Counted from the first letter of the stretch, positions 17,201-25,151 are shown. The stretch: 64,000 nt of DNA from Allosphingosinicella deserti (GCF_003012735.1 NZ_PXYI01000002.1:744001-808000); one strand, 5' to 3'. Numbers and translations are program-made. Notes: generated from the sequence alone by a model not told the origin.

Positions 17201-17253
17201 GTCATTCCTCAGTCTTGAGCGGCCTCAGCCGCAGGATAGGGCGGCGCGCCGGC

Positions 17254-17997
17254 TCAGCCCGTGTGCCGAATGCCGCGCGCTCCGATCTCGTCCCAAAGGA
17301 ACCGCCAGACCCGGAAAGCCTCGTCGAGCGGCAAGGCGCGGTCGTAGAAGGCGGCGGCGGCGCACCGAAACGAACCGGGGTCGCCGAAGCCTCGAGCGCC
17401 GATCTGGTAAGGAAGAGAGGCGTAACCGGGTGTGCCACTGCTGTTCACCGCCCAGGGCGTGATCCCGTAGCGATCTTCCCGGTCGTACCGCACCAGCTGC
17501 CCTCCCTCGACGAGGGAGATATAGCTGTATTGGTCCTGAGAAGGGTTTGCGCTGCGTACGACACCCGGTCCCCCGGTGATTGCCGTGGTACCTGAGGACG
17601 AGACTGCCCAGTCGGATGAAGAGTCATTCCAGTAGACGCGCCGGTCTGCGCCACGATTGAGCCAGAACACGGTCTGGGGTCCCATTGTCCGTCCGAAAGC
17701 GTCGGGAAGGTCGCGGATTGGATCCGTGGCAATGATGATTGCAGTGTGGCCGTAGGCGGTCAGGTTGAACGGGGTCTGGAACCCGATCGTGTTGGTAAGC
17801 CGCGCGTAGTTCGGCCCGTAGGTCGGCGTTCCGATTACCTGCAACGGAGCTGCCGGATTCGCTCGGTTGGCGATGCTGGCCCCTTGGGTTCCGCCCATGA
17901 AGTACATGCCAAGACACGTCTCCTGATATGGAATGCGGACGTCGTGTCCGGTGTGCGAGGTAAACGTTGCGTCGGTAACGCGGGTGACGACGGACAT
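17254..17997 (-). CDS. Virion-associated protein, LamG-like beta-rich fold
   Basis: 247-aa beta-rich protein (YARLTNTIGFQTPFNLTAYG; SYISLVEGGQLVRYDREDRYG; FRCAAAAFYDRALPLDEA). The last motif, followed by a W-x-F-L-W helix, is typical of phage proteins with a concanavalin/LamG-like jelly-roll and an A-F-Y-x-R-A-L signature. Located between capsid and tape measure. Adhesion or decoration are possible roles. Confidence 0.6.
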   Translation of the reverse strand: MSVVTRVTDATFTSHTGHDVRIPYQETCLGMYFMGGTQGASIANRANPAAPLQVIGTPTYGPNYARLTNTIGFQTPFNLTAYGHTAIIIATDPIRDLPDAFGRTMGPQTVFWLNRGADRRVYWNDSSSDWAVSSSGTTAITGGPGVVRSANPSQDQYSYISLVEGGQLVRYDREDRYGITPWAVNSSGTPGYASLPYQIGARGFGDPGSFRCAAAAFYDRALPLDEAFRVWRFLWDEIGARGIRHTG

Positions 17998-18040
17998 ATC
18001 AACTTTCCTCGATCTTCGGCGGCTTCAGCCGCATGATGGG

Positions 18041-18115
18041 GCGGCCATCGCGGCCAGTCGGGACGGCAAGAGGCTCGGGGGGGGGGGGAGAGTTGCCCCC
18101 TGCCGTCCCGTGAGG
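18041..18115 (-). terminator. Long-loop hairpin with a G12 tract after the capsid gene
   Basis: Arms CGGGACGGCA and TGCCGTCCCG (10 bp, perfect) enclose about 33 bases containing a run of 12 G (18077-18088; C12 on the coding strand). It lies in the 153-bp gap between the capsid stop and the next gene. Could modulate the ratio of capsid to downstream products; a homopolymer this long is also prone to slippage or assembly error. Confidence 0.5.
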
Positions 18116-18150
18116 CGCGGCGCCTCGGGATGTAGGCGCCGGCTCAGTCA

Positions 18151-19284
18151 TCAGCTGGAGAGGTCAGTGATCGCAGCGGCGAACGTGCCCTTGGTAAAGC
18201 CGGTCGGCTGCTTAACGGCGAGGCCAACGCGCTCCTCGGCGAGCAGAGTGACCATGTTGCGGCGGAAATTATCGCTGTCTTCTGTGCTGATCTCGACGCG
18301 GGCCGCCATGCGGTCATAGAGAGTTGCGGAGCCGCGAAAGTCTCCGACGAGGAAGGTGCCAGGCGCCATTGCCTGAGATGCCACGACAGGCAGCCCCCAG
18401 AGGCGCGGCTGCAGCGTTTCCTGGGGATTGCCGATGATGTAACCGCCGGCTGCGTCCTTGATCATTTGCATGCCCACCCAATCGGACGGGTGCATGACAA
18501 TCCCTGTCGCCGGGATGTTGGCGAGTGCATTCTGGAGAATGGCCGCAGCGATGACGTCCAGCTTCGTTGGCGCGGCAACCACGAGGCTCCCGGCCGCGAA
18601 GCCCGTGGCGTTGGTGTAGATGCCGCTGAGATCGGTTCCGGTGCCGGCACCGTTCAGCAACTGGTTGTCTTCGACAATGCCGAGGCCAAACAGGAGCTCG
18701 TTGTCGATCGTGGCGCGAAGCTGCGGCGCATCGTCAAGGATCTGGCGCGATGCCAAGGTCCAGTGTGCTACGGTCCGGATAGGAACCGGCACCAGGTCGA
18801 AAGCATAATTGCTCTCCGGCTTCAGGGCGCCTTCGGCGACCGTAGCCGCGTTGTTGGTTCGGGTGGTCTGACGCGGATACTCGACAGAACCGGACGAAAC
18901 CGGAATCACCGGAAGCAAGTCGCGGATCAGAAGTGGGCGCAACGGCATCGAGACCACGTTATCGCGCTGAGCGGGAGCGAGCGGCCCGCCGCTGGTCGTG
19001 CCGCTGGTGATCGCCTTAACGTCGATGCCGATGCGCCGTCCTGCCCCTGCGTTCTCCAAGAACGATTTCACCTCGGCAGCGTCAATAAACTGCTGCCCCG
19101 GTGTGACGGGGTCTCGGTGCTGACCGATGTCGGTGGGGATGCGGGCGAACTTCTGCTCGAGCTCGTTCATCACCGACTTGACAAAGCCGGCCTCCTCGAG
19201 CGCCTTCTTCACATTCTCATCGAGAGCGTTGATTTGCACCTCGACGGCGTCGGTGTGCCTCTGCAGCAGATCCTTGATTTCCAT
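18151..19284 (-). CDS. HK97-family major capsid protein
   Basis: 377-aa capsid subunit. The N-terminal 90 residues form the scaffold-like delta domain (EIKDLLQRHTDAVEVQINAL, coiled coil) expected to be removed by the prohead protease. The HK97 fold shows MPLRPLLIRDLLPVIPVSSGSVEYPR, then the A-domain region (LLFGLGIVEDNQLLNGAGTGTDLSG) and RLWGLPVVASQAM, and the closing V-E-I-S-T-E-D-S-D-N-F-x-x-N stretch. The start at 19284 has GAAGGAAC upstream; it begins 1 bp after the protease stop. Confidence 0.92.
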   Translation of the reverse strand: MEIKDLLQRHTDAVEVQINALDENVKKALEEAGFVKSVMNELEQKFARIPTDIGQHRDPVTPGQQFIDAAEVKSFLENAGAGRRIGIDVKAITSGTTSGGPLAPAQRDNVVSMPLRPLLIRDLLPVIPVSSGSVEYPRQTTRTNNAATVAEGALKPESNYAFDLVPVPIRTVAHWTLASRQILDDAPQLRATIDNELLFGLGIVEDNQLLNGAGTGTDLSGIYTNATGFAAGSLVVAAPTKLDVIAAAILQNALANIPATGIVMHPSDWVGMQMIKDAAGGYIIGNPQETLQPRLWGLPVVASQAMAPGTFLVGDFRGSATLYDRMAARVEISTEDSDNFRRNMVTLLAEERVGLAVKQPTGFTKGTFAAAITDLSS

Positions 19285-19285
19285 T

Positions 19286-19924
19286 TCAGTTCCTTCCGAT
19301 GTTGGCGAGCCGAGCCGTTGCTTTCGTGAGGATCGCGGCCAGCTCGGCGTCGGCCTGCGTCTCGTCCTGATGTTCGTTGATTGCCTTCCATGCAGCGCCG
19401 GCCGCTGCCTTGGCGCGACGGCTTGAGAGCCCGCTCTCCTGCAGCAGCTCGGCAATGTCGCGCGGGCCGGTAATCGCTTTGACCGCGGTCACGCGGGTTG
19501 CGTCATTCATCGGGATGGCGACGAGGCTGCCTTCGAAGAGCTCAGCCTCCGACACGAGCCGAACGCCCTTAGCATCGTGCGTCGTCTTGGTCGGCTTCCA
19601 GCCGATCGAAAGACCGGTGAGCGCGCCATCCTTGGCTAGCGCGTGCGCTTCCTGGGCGTCACGGGTGGCGAGGGTCAGAGCGCCTTTGACGTAGAGCCCT
19701 TCAGAGCGCTCCTGCCATTCCTTCCAAGCGCCGATCGGCCGCTGCATATCGTGATGGAGCAGCATCGGCAGGGGCGCTGAGCGGCTGGCGAGCGTCTTGG
19801 TAAGGCAACCGGGAAGCAGCTTGTCGCCGCCGTGGTCGACGTTGCCAAAGCCAGCCAGCAGGCCCTCGATGGCGCCGCTGTCGCTCAGTTGCTTAATCTC
19901 AAATGGGGAACCCGCGTATTCCAT
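19286..19924 (-). CDS. HK97-family prohead protease
   Basis: 212-aa serine protease that cleaves the capsid delta domain. The U35/HK97 layout is visible: IEGLLAGFGNVDHGGDKLLPG, LLHHDMQRPIGAW with the catalytic His, LTGLSIGWKPTK with the catalytic Ser, and the conserved E-L-F-E-G-S-L-V-A-I-P-M-N. The C-terminal 60 residues are helical and probably bind the shell. Adjacent to its capsid substrate. Confidence 0.92.
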   Translation of the reverse strand: MEYAGSPFEIKQLSDSGAIEGLLAGFGNVDHGGDKLLPGCLTKTLASRSAPLPMLLHHDMQRPIGAWKEWQERSEGLYVKGALTLATRDAQEAHALAKDGALTGLSIGWKPTKTTHDAKGVRLVSEAELFEGSLVAIPMNDATRVTAVKAITGPRDIAELLQESGLSSRRAKAAAGAAWKAINEHQDETQADAELAAILTKATARLANIGRN

Positions 19925-20055
19925 GAACGCACCTCAGCTGTCGGGAGCAAGCCCGTTTTCCAGCCGATCGGCGCGTTAGACGCGGGGAAGATCGGTGCCG
20001 CGACGTGGCAGCCACGTGTTAGCGAGGTCGGGGCTAGCAGGTTGTGGGAGCAAGA

Positions 20056-20298
20056 TCAAGTCTCTGGTGGTAGTTCTGCGGCGGCCAAGTGTGCAGCTTG
20101 CTTAGCCATTCCGAAGAACCATGCCGAAGCGGTCGCCTGGTTGTGTGTGGTGGCGATCAGCTCATTAGTGAGCGAGGCAATGCCGGCCATGATCTCCCGG
20201 TACTGGAAGCCCTCCGTGGCGAGCCGGGCGATGTGCTCTCTCAACTCGTGGTGAACCAGCAGCCCACGCTGCAGCTCGGCGTCCGTGATCTTCGTCAT
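20056..20298 (-). CDS. Hypothetical protein in place of expected packaging genes
   Basis: 80-aa helical protein; overlaps its upstream neighbour by 4 bp. In complete HK97-type prophages this interval normally carries large terminase and portal genes. No domain recognised. Confidence 0.5.
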   Translation of the reverse strand: MTKITDAELQRGLLVHHELREHIARLATEGFQYREIMAGIASLTNELIATTHNQATASAWFFGMAKQAAHLAAAELPPET

Positions 20299-20507
20299 GC
20301 TTGTTCTCCTTGAGTTGTACGGTCGACGACATGCCAGCCGGTGCGGCGGCTCAGTGCCGCGGCGTAGGCGCGAGCCTCGGTCTCGGTTGAGTAGTCTTGC
20401 GGCGCAGTGCTCAGATCACGTCCGTCCCGCGGGAAGATCGCGACACGGTAGTCGCCAGTCTGCCGCGCTGTGATCGCGATCGATGTCCGTCGAGGCTTGC
20501 TTCTCAT
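20295..20507 (-). CDS. Hypothetical small basic protein
   Basis: 70-aa basic protein from ATG 20507, in a chain of overlapping genes (4-bp overlap at both ends). A short N-terminal basic stretch precedes a beta-alpha unit (YSTETEARAYAAALSRRTGW). Function unknown. Confidence 0.5.
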   Translation of the reverse strand: MRSKPRRTSIAITARQTGDYRVAIFPRDGRDLSTAPQDYSTETEARAYAAALSRRTGWHVVDRTTQGEQA

Positions 20508-20821
20508 TGGGCCTCTCCGAACTCGCGGAGAGCCCAAGGCTGCGTGTCGGCATAGTACCGCTCAACGATCTCGCGTTCGTGCGCCGTGCGCGCTTCCCAG
20601 GCGGCCATAACCCGCGGCCCGTGGCGCTCCCAATCGGAGCGCATGGCGAGCATGACGGCCTGTTGGACCTCCGGGCTTTTCTCGTGCCACAAGCCGTCGC
20701 CGTGCGGACCCAGATAGCCCTCGCCGTTGAACAGGCACGATCCGGGCCCGTAGAACAGGTCCTCAAGCTCCTGATCACTGAGCGCTGCGCGCCCTTTCGA
20801 TATCCTCCGCTTAATTGGCAT
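20504..20821 (-). CDS. Hypothetical protein
   Basis: 105-aa product from ATG 20821. Contains LSDQELEDLFYGPGSCLFNG and a helical, Trp-rich second half (WERHGPRVMAAWEARTAHER). Overlaps its neighbours at both ends, so clearly part of the packaging-region operon. Function unknown. Confidence 0.55.
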   Translation of the reverse strand: MPIKRRISKGRAALSDQELEDLFYGPGSCLFNGEGYLGPHGDGLWHEKSPEVQQAVMLAMRSDWERHGPRVMAAWEARTAHEREIVERYYADTQPWALREFGEAQ

Positions 20822-21164
20822 GCTTCTCTCTCCGGTTGCTGGTGAGTGCAGGCGGCCTCGGCGCCTCGCTCGGTGCGCCCGCGTCGAGGTCCAGTTCGCG
20901 AACAAGGCGGGCGAAAGCGACGCGTGCGTCACGCTCCATCGCGACTGCAGGATGGGCGCGGATCGTCCCCCGCTCGTCCGTGAAGGTCAGGCCGCCATGG
21001 GCGGCGAGAGCATCTCGCGCCTGTCCCATGCGGTCCCAGGCTTCGCACGCTGCCTGGAGCAGTCGCAGGTGGTGCGGTTCGAGCGTGTAGTCGCGCATGA
21101 CTGCGCACCACCATTCGACGGCGCTGGCGGACAGGTGGGTAGGCGGTTCAGGATGGTTGTTCAT
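20811..21164 (-). CDS. Small terminase subunit, P27 family
   Basis: DNA-recognition subunit of a headful/cos packaging motor, 117 aa from ATG 21164 (GGAGACC upstream). Motifs: HLSASAVEWWCAVMRDY, LRLLQAACEAWDRMGQARDAL and the closing HPAVAMERDARVAFARLVREL, all typical of P27 small terminases. No large-subunit gene follows, so packaging would need a partner motor encoded elsewhere; many phage satellites redirect a helper's large terminase this way. Confidence 0.8.
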   Translation of the reverse strand: MNNHPEPPTHLSASAVEWWCAVMRDYTLEPHHLRLLQAACEAWDRMGQARDALAAHGGLTFTDERGTIRAHPAVAMERDARVAFARLVRELDLDAGAPSEAPRPPALTSNRREKHAN

Positions 21165-21288
21165 CGTTGGTCTCCTTGCTCGCGCGGAAGTAACCGGGGC
21201 GCCGCGCATGTGGTTTGAGGGACCCGCCGGTCAGGAAGGCACTCGATCCTGAAGGCGCGACGCCCCCCCCGGCAGTGTGTGTTGCCGC

Positions 21289-21594
21289 TCATTCCGGCCA
21301 CCCTGACGGACCGATGCGCGGCTTTGGCTTGAGTGGCTTGCCGCGGTCGTGCGCGTCCTTCTCATCGGCGCACTCACGGCAGATCCATTGATAGTTCGAC
21401 CGATCGCCTGTGCCGCCTTTGGCCAGGCTGACGATGTGGTCAGCGATGCAGCCGACGCGGACAACGGGAGGTGTCTTGCGCTGGCATAGCTCGCACAGGA
21501 TCACCTCACGCTTCAGCTGCTCACGGATGCGCTGGTGCTGTGTGCCATAGCCTCGCTGACTGGTGGTCTTGCCGCCATGATCCCACCGGCTCAC
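21289..21594 (-). CDS. HNH endonuclease
   Basis: 101-aa nuclease with C-E-L-C and C-R-E-C zinc-knuckle pairs flanking the HNH core (CIADHIVSLAKGGTGDRSNYQW). Small HNH proteins upstream of P27 small terminases take part in cos cleavage with the terminase complex in HK97-type phages. Overlaps the ATPase gene by 4 bp. Confidence 0.85.
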   Translation of the reverse strand: MSRWDHGGKTTSQRGYGTQHQRIREQLKREVILCELCQRKTPPVVRVGCIADHIVSLAKGGTGDRSNYQWICRECADEKDAHDRGKPLKPKPRIGPSGWPE

Positions 21595-22976
21595 TGGTCG
21601 TGCTCCGGCTCGTCATCCCAGATCACCTCATCAGGCGCGGCGGCCTCAGTGGCCGCGCCGAATATACCTTTAGGTATAAGGTGTATGTTGCGGGCGGTTT
21701 GGGCGGGTAGATTGGGGCGGTTTGGGGCGAGTGTTTGGGCACCGTTTGGGGCACCGTTTGGGGCACCATTTTGCACCTCGACCAAGCCGTGATTATCGCG
21801 CCGCTTGTTCTCGTCTCGACACACGAAAGCACGCTCGATCCGGCCTAACCGGAACAGCCGATCCATCGCGGCTTCCAGCCTCGCTTTGCCGATGTTCTTG
21901 CTTTCGGCCATCTTCGCGAATTGCGTTGGGGCGTAGTTAGGCGAAGGCATCTCGGAGACTGGACGGCGCTGCTTATTGCGCTCGGCGAGGCACGCCAAGA
22001 AAATGGCGTTATCGCTGCTTGCGCGGGCATTCTCGGCGATCGCGGCCTGCTGATCCTCCGGCAGGTCTCCATCTTGCACGAATGCCCATTGGTGCCAGCG
22101 GAAGGCGATGGTCTCGCCGTTCCTGGCATAGTTGGCCTTCTGCCGGCTGAGAACGCGCAGGTCGGGATCGGCCGCGTGGCCATTCTCGTCCTTGGGTGTC
22201 TCGAGGAAGATGCGCGATCGAACCTGGTTCTCCCAGGCGGTCGAGCCAGAGAAGGAGTCACCGGCCTTATTCGGATGGCCTAGCAGCAGCACGGCCCCGT
22301 TTGCCCGCATGGCAAGGCGGTTCATCAGTGACATGAAGGCTGCCACCTCCACGCGGATATTCTCATTGCCGGCGAATAGGTGCGCCACATTGTCGAGCGC
22401 GATGAATGCGGCGCCGTGCGCAATTGCCACACGCTCCAAAGCCCTGAACCGCGGCGTCGGGCGGATCAGCGGCGAGACGGTTCCGGTCTCATCCCGTTGC
22501 GGCTGCTCGAACGTAGCGAGCTCGGCGCCGATTTGCCCAGCCAAAGAAACAAGGTTCAGCTTGCCGGAGAGCGCGCTCAGAGGGGCGGCTAAGTGCGCGC
22601 AGATCGCCTTCTGCCGGCGGTGCAGCTCGTCCTGGTCGTCCTCGCAGCTGAGATACAGTGTCGGCTTCTGCTCGGTCGGAATGCCCATGAACGGCAGGCC
22701 GAGCGCGATACAGGTGCAAAGCTGCTGCGCGAGCAGAGACTTGCCCGCAGATCCCGGACCCGTGAGATAGGTCGCCTGGTTGTGCGGTATCCAGCCATCG
22801 AGCAGCCAGCGCCGATCGGGTGTTTCCTGATCCTGCCATGCGCCCGGATCCAGCAGCGGCATTTGCTTCAGATCGGCAGGGTCGACGTGAGGCGCGGCGT
22901 TGTCGATGGCCGCTCTCCAAGTGTGTTCACTGGCTAGGCGCTCGTAGGAGCGGAAAGCGATGGGATCATTATCCAT
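21591..22976 (-). CDS. RepA-like AAA ATPase / helicase (AAA_25 type)
   Basis: 461-aa replication-type ATPase. Walker A is in LTGPGSAGKSLLAQQLCTC (about residue 72), Walker B-like strand in GAAFIALDNVAHLF, and the RecA-like VLLLGHPNKAGDSFSGSTAW motif follows; TLYLSCEDDQDELHRR is characteristic of RepA/RSF1010-like helicases. The C-terminal part has a winged-helix-like region (FAKMAESKNIGKARLEAAMD). Near the C-terminus a short in-frame tandem repeat (12-bp units at 21733-21767) encodes NGAP units. Probably drives element replication after excision. Confidence 0.82.
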   Translation of the reverse strand: MDNDPIAFRSYERLASEHTWRAAIDNAAPHVDPADLKQMPLLDPGAWQDQETPDRRWLLDGWIPHNQATYLTGPGSAGKSLLAQQLCTCIALGLPFMGIPTEQKPTLYLSCEDDQDELHRRQKAICAHLAAPLSALSGKLNLVSLAGQIGAELATFEQPQRDETGTVSPLIRPTPRFRALERVAIAHGAAFIALDNVAHLFAGNENIRVEVAAFMSLMNRLAMRANGAVLLLGHPNKAGDSFSGSTAWENQVRSRIFLETPKDENGHAADPDLRVLSRQKANYARNGETIAFRWHQWAFVQDGDLPEDQQAAIAENARASSDNAIFLACLAERNKQRRPVSEMPSPNYAPTQFAKMAESKNIGKARLEAAMDRLFRLGRIERAFVCRDENKRRDNHGLVEVQNGAPNGAPNGAQTLAPNRPNLPAQTARNIHLIPKGIFGAATEAAAPDEVIWDDEPEHDQ

Positions 22977-23265
22977 GCGCGCCCTCCGTTCGCTCGAACA
23001 TCTGCGCGACCATGAGAAGGCGAACGAGGCCGTCTGCCGTGTCTTTCAATTCGTCGCAGCTAGCAGGGGCGAAAGCGCGTTCGCCAGCGACGGTCACAAT
23101 CAGGCGATAAAGCCCCTGTGCTCGGGTCGAAGTCGCCGAAGCGCTAAGCCCCGTAGCGTAGGTTTGAGCTTTCAGGAGGCGCTGCCGCAGCTTCCTCTCG
23201 TCCTCGTTCGCCCATGGCAAGAAGGTCTGGATCGGGTCCTGCGCGGGATTTGGTGCTGAGCTCAT
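22969..23265 (-). CDS. Hypothetical protein
   Basis: 98-aa helical protein overlapping the ATPase start by 8 bp and the next gene by 4 bp. Function unknown; likely part of the replication operon. Confidence 0.5.
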   Translation of the reverse strand: MSSAPNPAQDPIQTFLPWANEDERKLRQRLLKAQTYATGLSASATSTRAQGLYRLIVTVAGERAFAPASCDELKDTADGLVRLLMVAQMFERTEGAHG

Positions 23266-23468
23266 GCGCCTGCACCGTAGGCGGCTTCATCAGCTTGCTT
23301 TACCGCCGTCAGGCCATCATCGCCGCGCCACCAATGGCGCAGAATGATCGGCGGGATCTCTTCCGCACTTCGCCCGTAAGTTATTGATATTTGCCTGTGG
23401 GTAGTTTGCTCATTCCGCAGCGAGAGCGGCAGGGAAGCTGGCGCTAGGTCGGTTTTTGGTACCGGCAT
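23262..23468 (-). CDS. Hypothetical protein whose start lies inside the attachment site
   Basis: 68-aa frame whose only ATG (23468) falls within the tRNA-derived repeat, so the first six codons are antisense tRNA sequence. The rest contains ISITYGRSAEEIPPIILRHW and a helical tail. Weak RBS; a non-ATG internal start is possible. Function unknown. Confidence 0.4.
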   Translation of the reverse strand: MPVPKTDLAPASLPLSLRNEQTTHRQISITYGRSAEEIPPIILRHWWRGDDGLTAVKQADEAAYGAGA

Positions 23469-23498
23469 TCGCAGGTTCGAATCCTGCCGCCCCAGCCA
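23450..23498 (+). other. Attachment site (right), partial tRNA-Gln copy
   Basis: 49-bp perfect copy of 6860-6908. It contains only the 3' half of the tRNA and cannot fold as a complete tRNA. It marks the right end of the first element and, since a second integrase gene lies 160 bp further on, probably also the left end of another. Confidence 0.92.
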
Positions 23499-23499
23499 A

Positions 23500-23518
23500 C
23501 CGAATCCTCATGATTCGG
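23500..23518 (+). terminator. Hairpin, probably the original tRNA-Gln terminator
   Basis: CCGAATC-CTCAT-GATTCGG, a 7-bp perfect stem directly after the right tRNA copy. The left, functional tRNA is not followed by this hairpin, consistent with it having been displaced 16.6 kb by integration. Confidence 0.55.
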
Positions 23519-23563
23519 CCTTAGAACAATTACTTGCACACAAATCTCTAGACACGCCAGCTA

Positions 23564-23790
23564 GACCCGGTTCGCCTGAATTGGCCCGGATTCGACGCCT
23601 ATTGTGTACCGATTTGTGTACCGCTTTTTGTTCTGCCGAAGGACCGATTGGAGTCGGTATGACAGGCAGTCTCGCGCGCATAAGCACCTCGAACGACAAC
23701 ATAATCGAGCTGGACAGGGTTCGACCCGGTTCGGCTGAGCGGGGCTCTGGTAACCGCGATTTGTGTCCCGATTTGTGTACCGATTTTTCG
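23564..23790 (+). repeat. Direct repeat pair around the second integrase start
   Basis: Diverged copies at 23564-23630 and 23723-23790, offset by about 160 bp. Both begin GACCCGGTTCG, and both end with two tandem GATTTGTGTNCCG-type units followed by a T-rich tract. The second copy lies inside the integrase coding sequence. Arm-type integrase-binding sites are one explanation; a local duplication is another. Confidence 0.6.
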
Positions 23791-25104
23791 ACAAGTGCGG
23801 CTCCTCGGAAGGTCAAAAAGCCAAAGAAAAAGGAGCTGAACCCGGCACTTATCGACGATCTGAGGCGTGGAAAACTGGACGACTCAAAAACCGGTGCCTT
23901 GTCGATCGAGGTGCTTCCGAGCGGCAAGAAGAGGTGGCTCTACCGTCGGCGGATCGCCGGCCGCGGAGAGGTGGTGAAGCTGAGCCTCGGCCTTTATCCG
24001 GCCTACTCGATCGCCGACGCGCGGGAGTGGGCGAACGCGCTCAACCTGCAGATGGACACGGGCATAGATCCGCGAGAGGCGGCTCGGCAGGAGCTTCGCC
24101 TTGCTACGATGACCGTCGATCGGGCGCATGACCTCTACATGGAGGCCGTGCGCGAAGGCCGTTCCTCGCGGGCCAAGCGCATCAACAAGCCACGGACCGT
24201 CTCAGACAAGCTGGACATCTACCGGCGCGACATCGCACCTAAGCTCGGCCGGAAGATCATCTACGACGTCACGGAGACGGATCTCATCAAGCTGGTTGAA
24301 GCGAAGGGAAAGAAAGCGCGGGTGCGGGCGAACCGGCTAGCCGCGGAGCTCAAGGTCTTCTTCGGCTGGACTGCGTCGCTGCGGGGGCTCGAAGTCGGGC
24401 TGGAGGTCGATCCCTCCCGGCGTCTCGGCGACCTCCGCTTCCCGGAGGCGCCACGAACTCGGCGGCTAGCTCTTCAGGAGATTGCTTGGTTCCTCGAGGC
24501 CTTGGTCGAGGAAGAGCGCGACTATCAACGCGGCATGCTGCTTTGGCTTTTGACGGCCGCGCGCCTTGCCGAGGTGTGCGAGGCGCGCTCGAAGGAAGTC
24601 TGCGATGGGATCTGGACCATACCCGCCTCCCGGACCAAGAATTCAGTGGAGCATCGCATCGCCCTCGGCCCATGGGGCTGGTTGCTGATGCAGAACGGCG
24701 GTGACTGGGTCTTCCCTGCTCCGAAGCTCGACGGACCGAGGTCTCGCAATTGCTGGTACGTGGCCCGCAATCGTGTACGAAAAAGGATGGAGCAGCTCGC
24801 GGGACAGCCGATCGAGCGCTTTACGCCGCACGATTTCAGACGAACCTGCCGCTCCAACACGAAGCGGCTAAGGCTCGATTTCGAAACGGCCGAGGCGATG
24901 CTGAACCATGTGAAAAAGGGGCTTGAACGGACCTATGACACGTATGAGCTGGAGGAGGAAAAGCAGGCTTGGTTCCTGACGTGGGAAACGGAAATTGTCC
25001 GGATCGCCCGCGGGGCGGGAGTGGCGGAAGCACTGGGGGTTCCCCCAAACGTTCTTCCCCGGGTGACTAAGTCCGTACCGGAACTAGGCGTACGGCTCGG
25101 GTAG
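23659..25104 (+). CDS. Second tyrosine integrase (P4/DUF4102-like)
   Basis: Large island-type integrase, 481 aa from ATG 23659. The N-terminal arm-binding part includes GALSIEVLPSGKKRWLYRRR and KLSLGLYPAYSIADAREWA, the DUF4102 signature of ICE and genomic-island integrases. The catalytic domain shows LLTAARLAEVCEAR (Arg I), FTPHDFRRTCRSN (His-x-x-Arg) and MLNHVKKGLERTYDTY with the nucleophile Tyr. A longer frame is open from 23581 but lacks a good RBS. Located right after the partial tRNA copy, it is probably the integrase of a second element extending to the right. Confidence 0.9.
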   Translation: MTGSLARISTSNDNIIELDRVRPGSAERGSGNRDLCPDLCTDFSTSAAPRKVKKPKKKELNPALIDDLRRGKLDDSKTGALSIEVLPSGKKRWLYRRRIAGRGEVVKLSLGLYPAYSIADAREWANALNLQMDTGIDPREAARQELRLATMTVDRAHDLYMEAVREGRSSRAKRINKPRTVSDKLDIYRRDIAPKLGRKIIYDVTETDLIKLVEAKGKKARVRANRLAAELKVFFGWTASLRGLEVGLEVDPSRRLGDLRFPEAPRTRRLALQEIAWFLEALVEEERDYQRGMLLWLLTAARLAEVCEARSKEVCDGIWTIPASRTKNSVEHRIALGPWGWLLMQNGGDWVFPAPKLDGPRSRNCWYVARNRVRKRMEQLAGQPIERFTPHDFRRTCRSNTKRLRLDFETAEAMLNHVKKGLERTYDTYELEEEKQAWFLTWETEIVRIARGAGVAEALGVPPNVLPRVTKSVPELGVRLG

Positions 25105-25151
25105 GAGCCTCAGGAGACCGGTCGCGAGCTCTGCGTTGCGAAAGACCCTGC

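Larger units (their letters stand above)
6909..23498. mobile_element. Integrated phage-like element of 16.6 kb (satellite or eroded prophage)
   Basis: Bounded by the 49-bp tRNA-Gln repeat. Contains, left to right: integrase and excisionase-like genes, small hypotheticals, a regulatory region with operator-like palindromes, accessory genes including SRAP, then on the minus strand a tail and capsid block (tape measure, LamG-like protein, major capsid, prohead protease), three small genes, P27 small terminase, HNH nuclease and a RepA-like ATPase. No large terminase, portal, head-tail adaptor, baseplate or lysis genes were recognised. That makes autonomous virion production unlikely; dependence on a helper phage is an inference. 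Confidence 0.88.

Noticed and set aside
21662..21690. Palindrome TATACCTTTAGGTATA as a possible operator
   Set aside because: It lies inside the coding sequence of the ATPase far from any start; chance or codon-driven palindrome is adequate.
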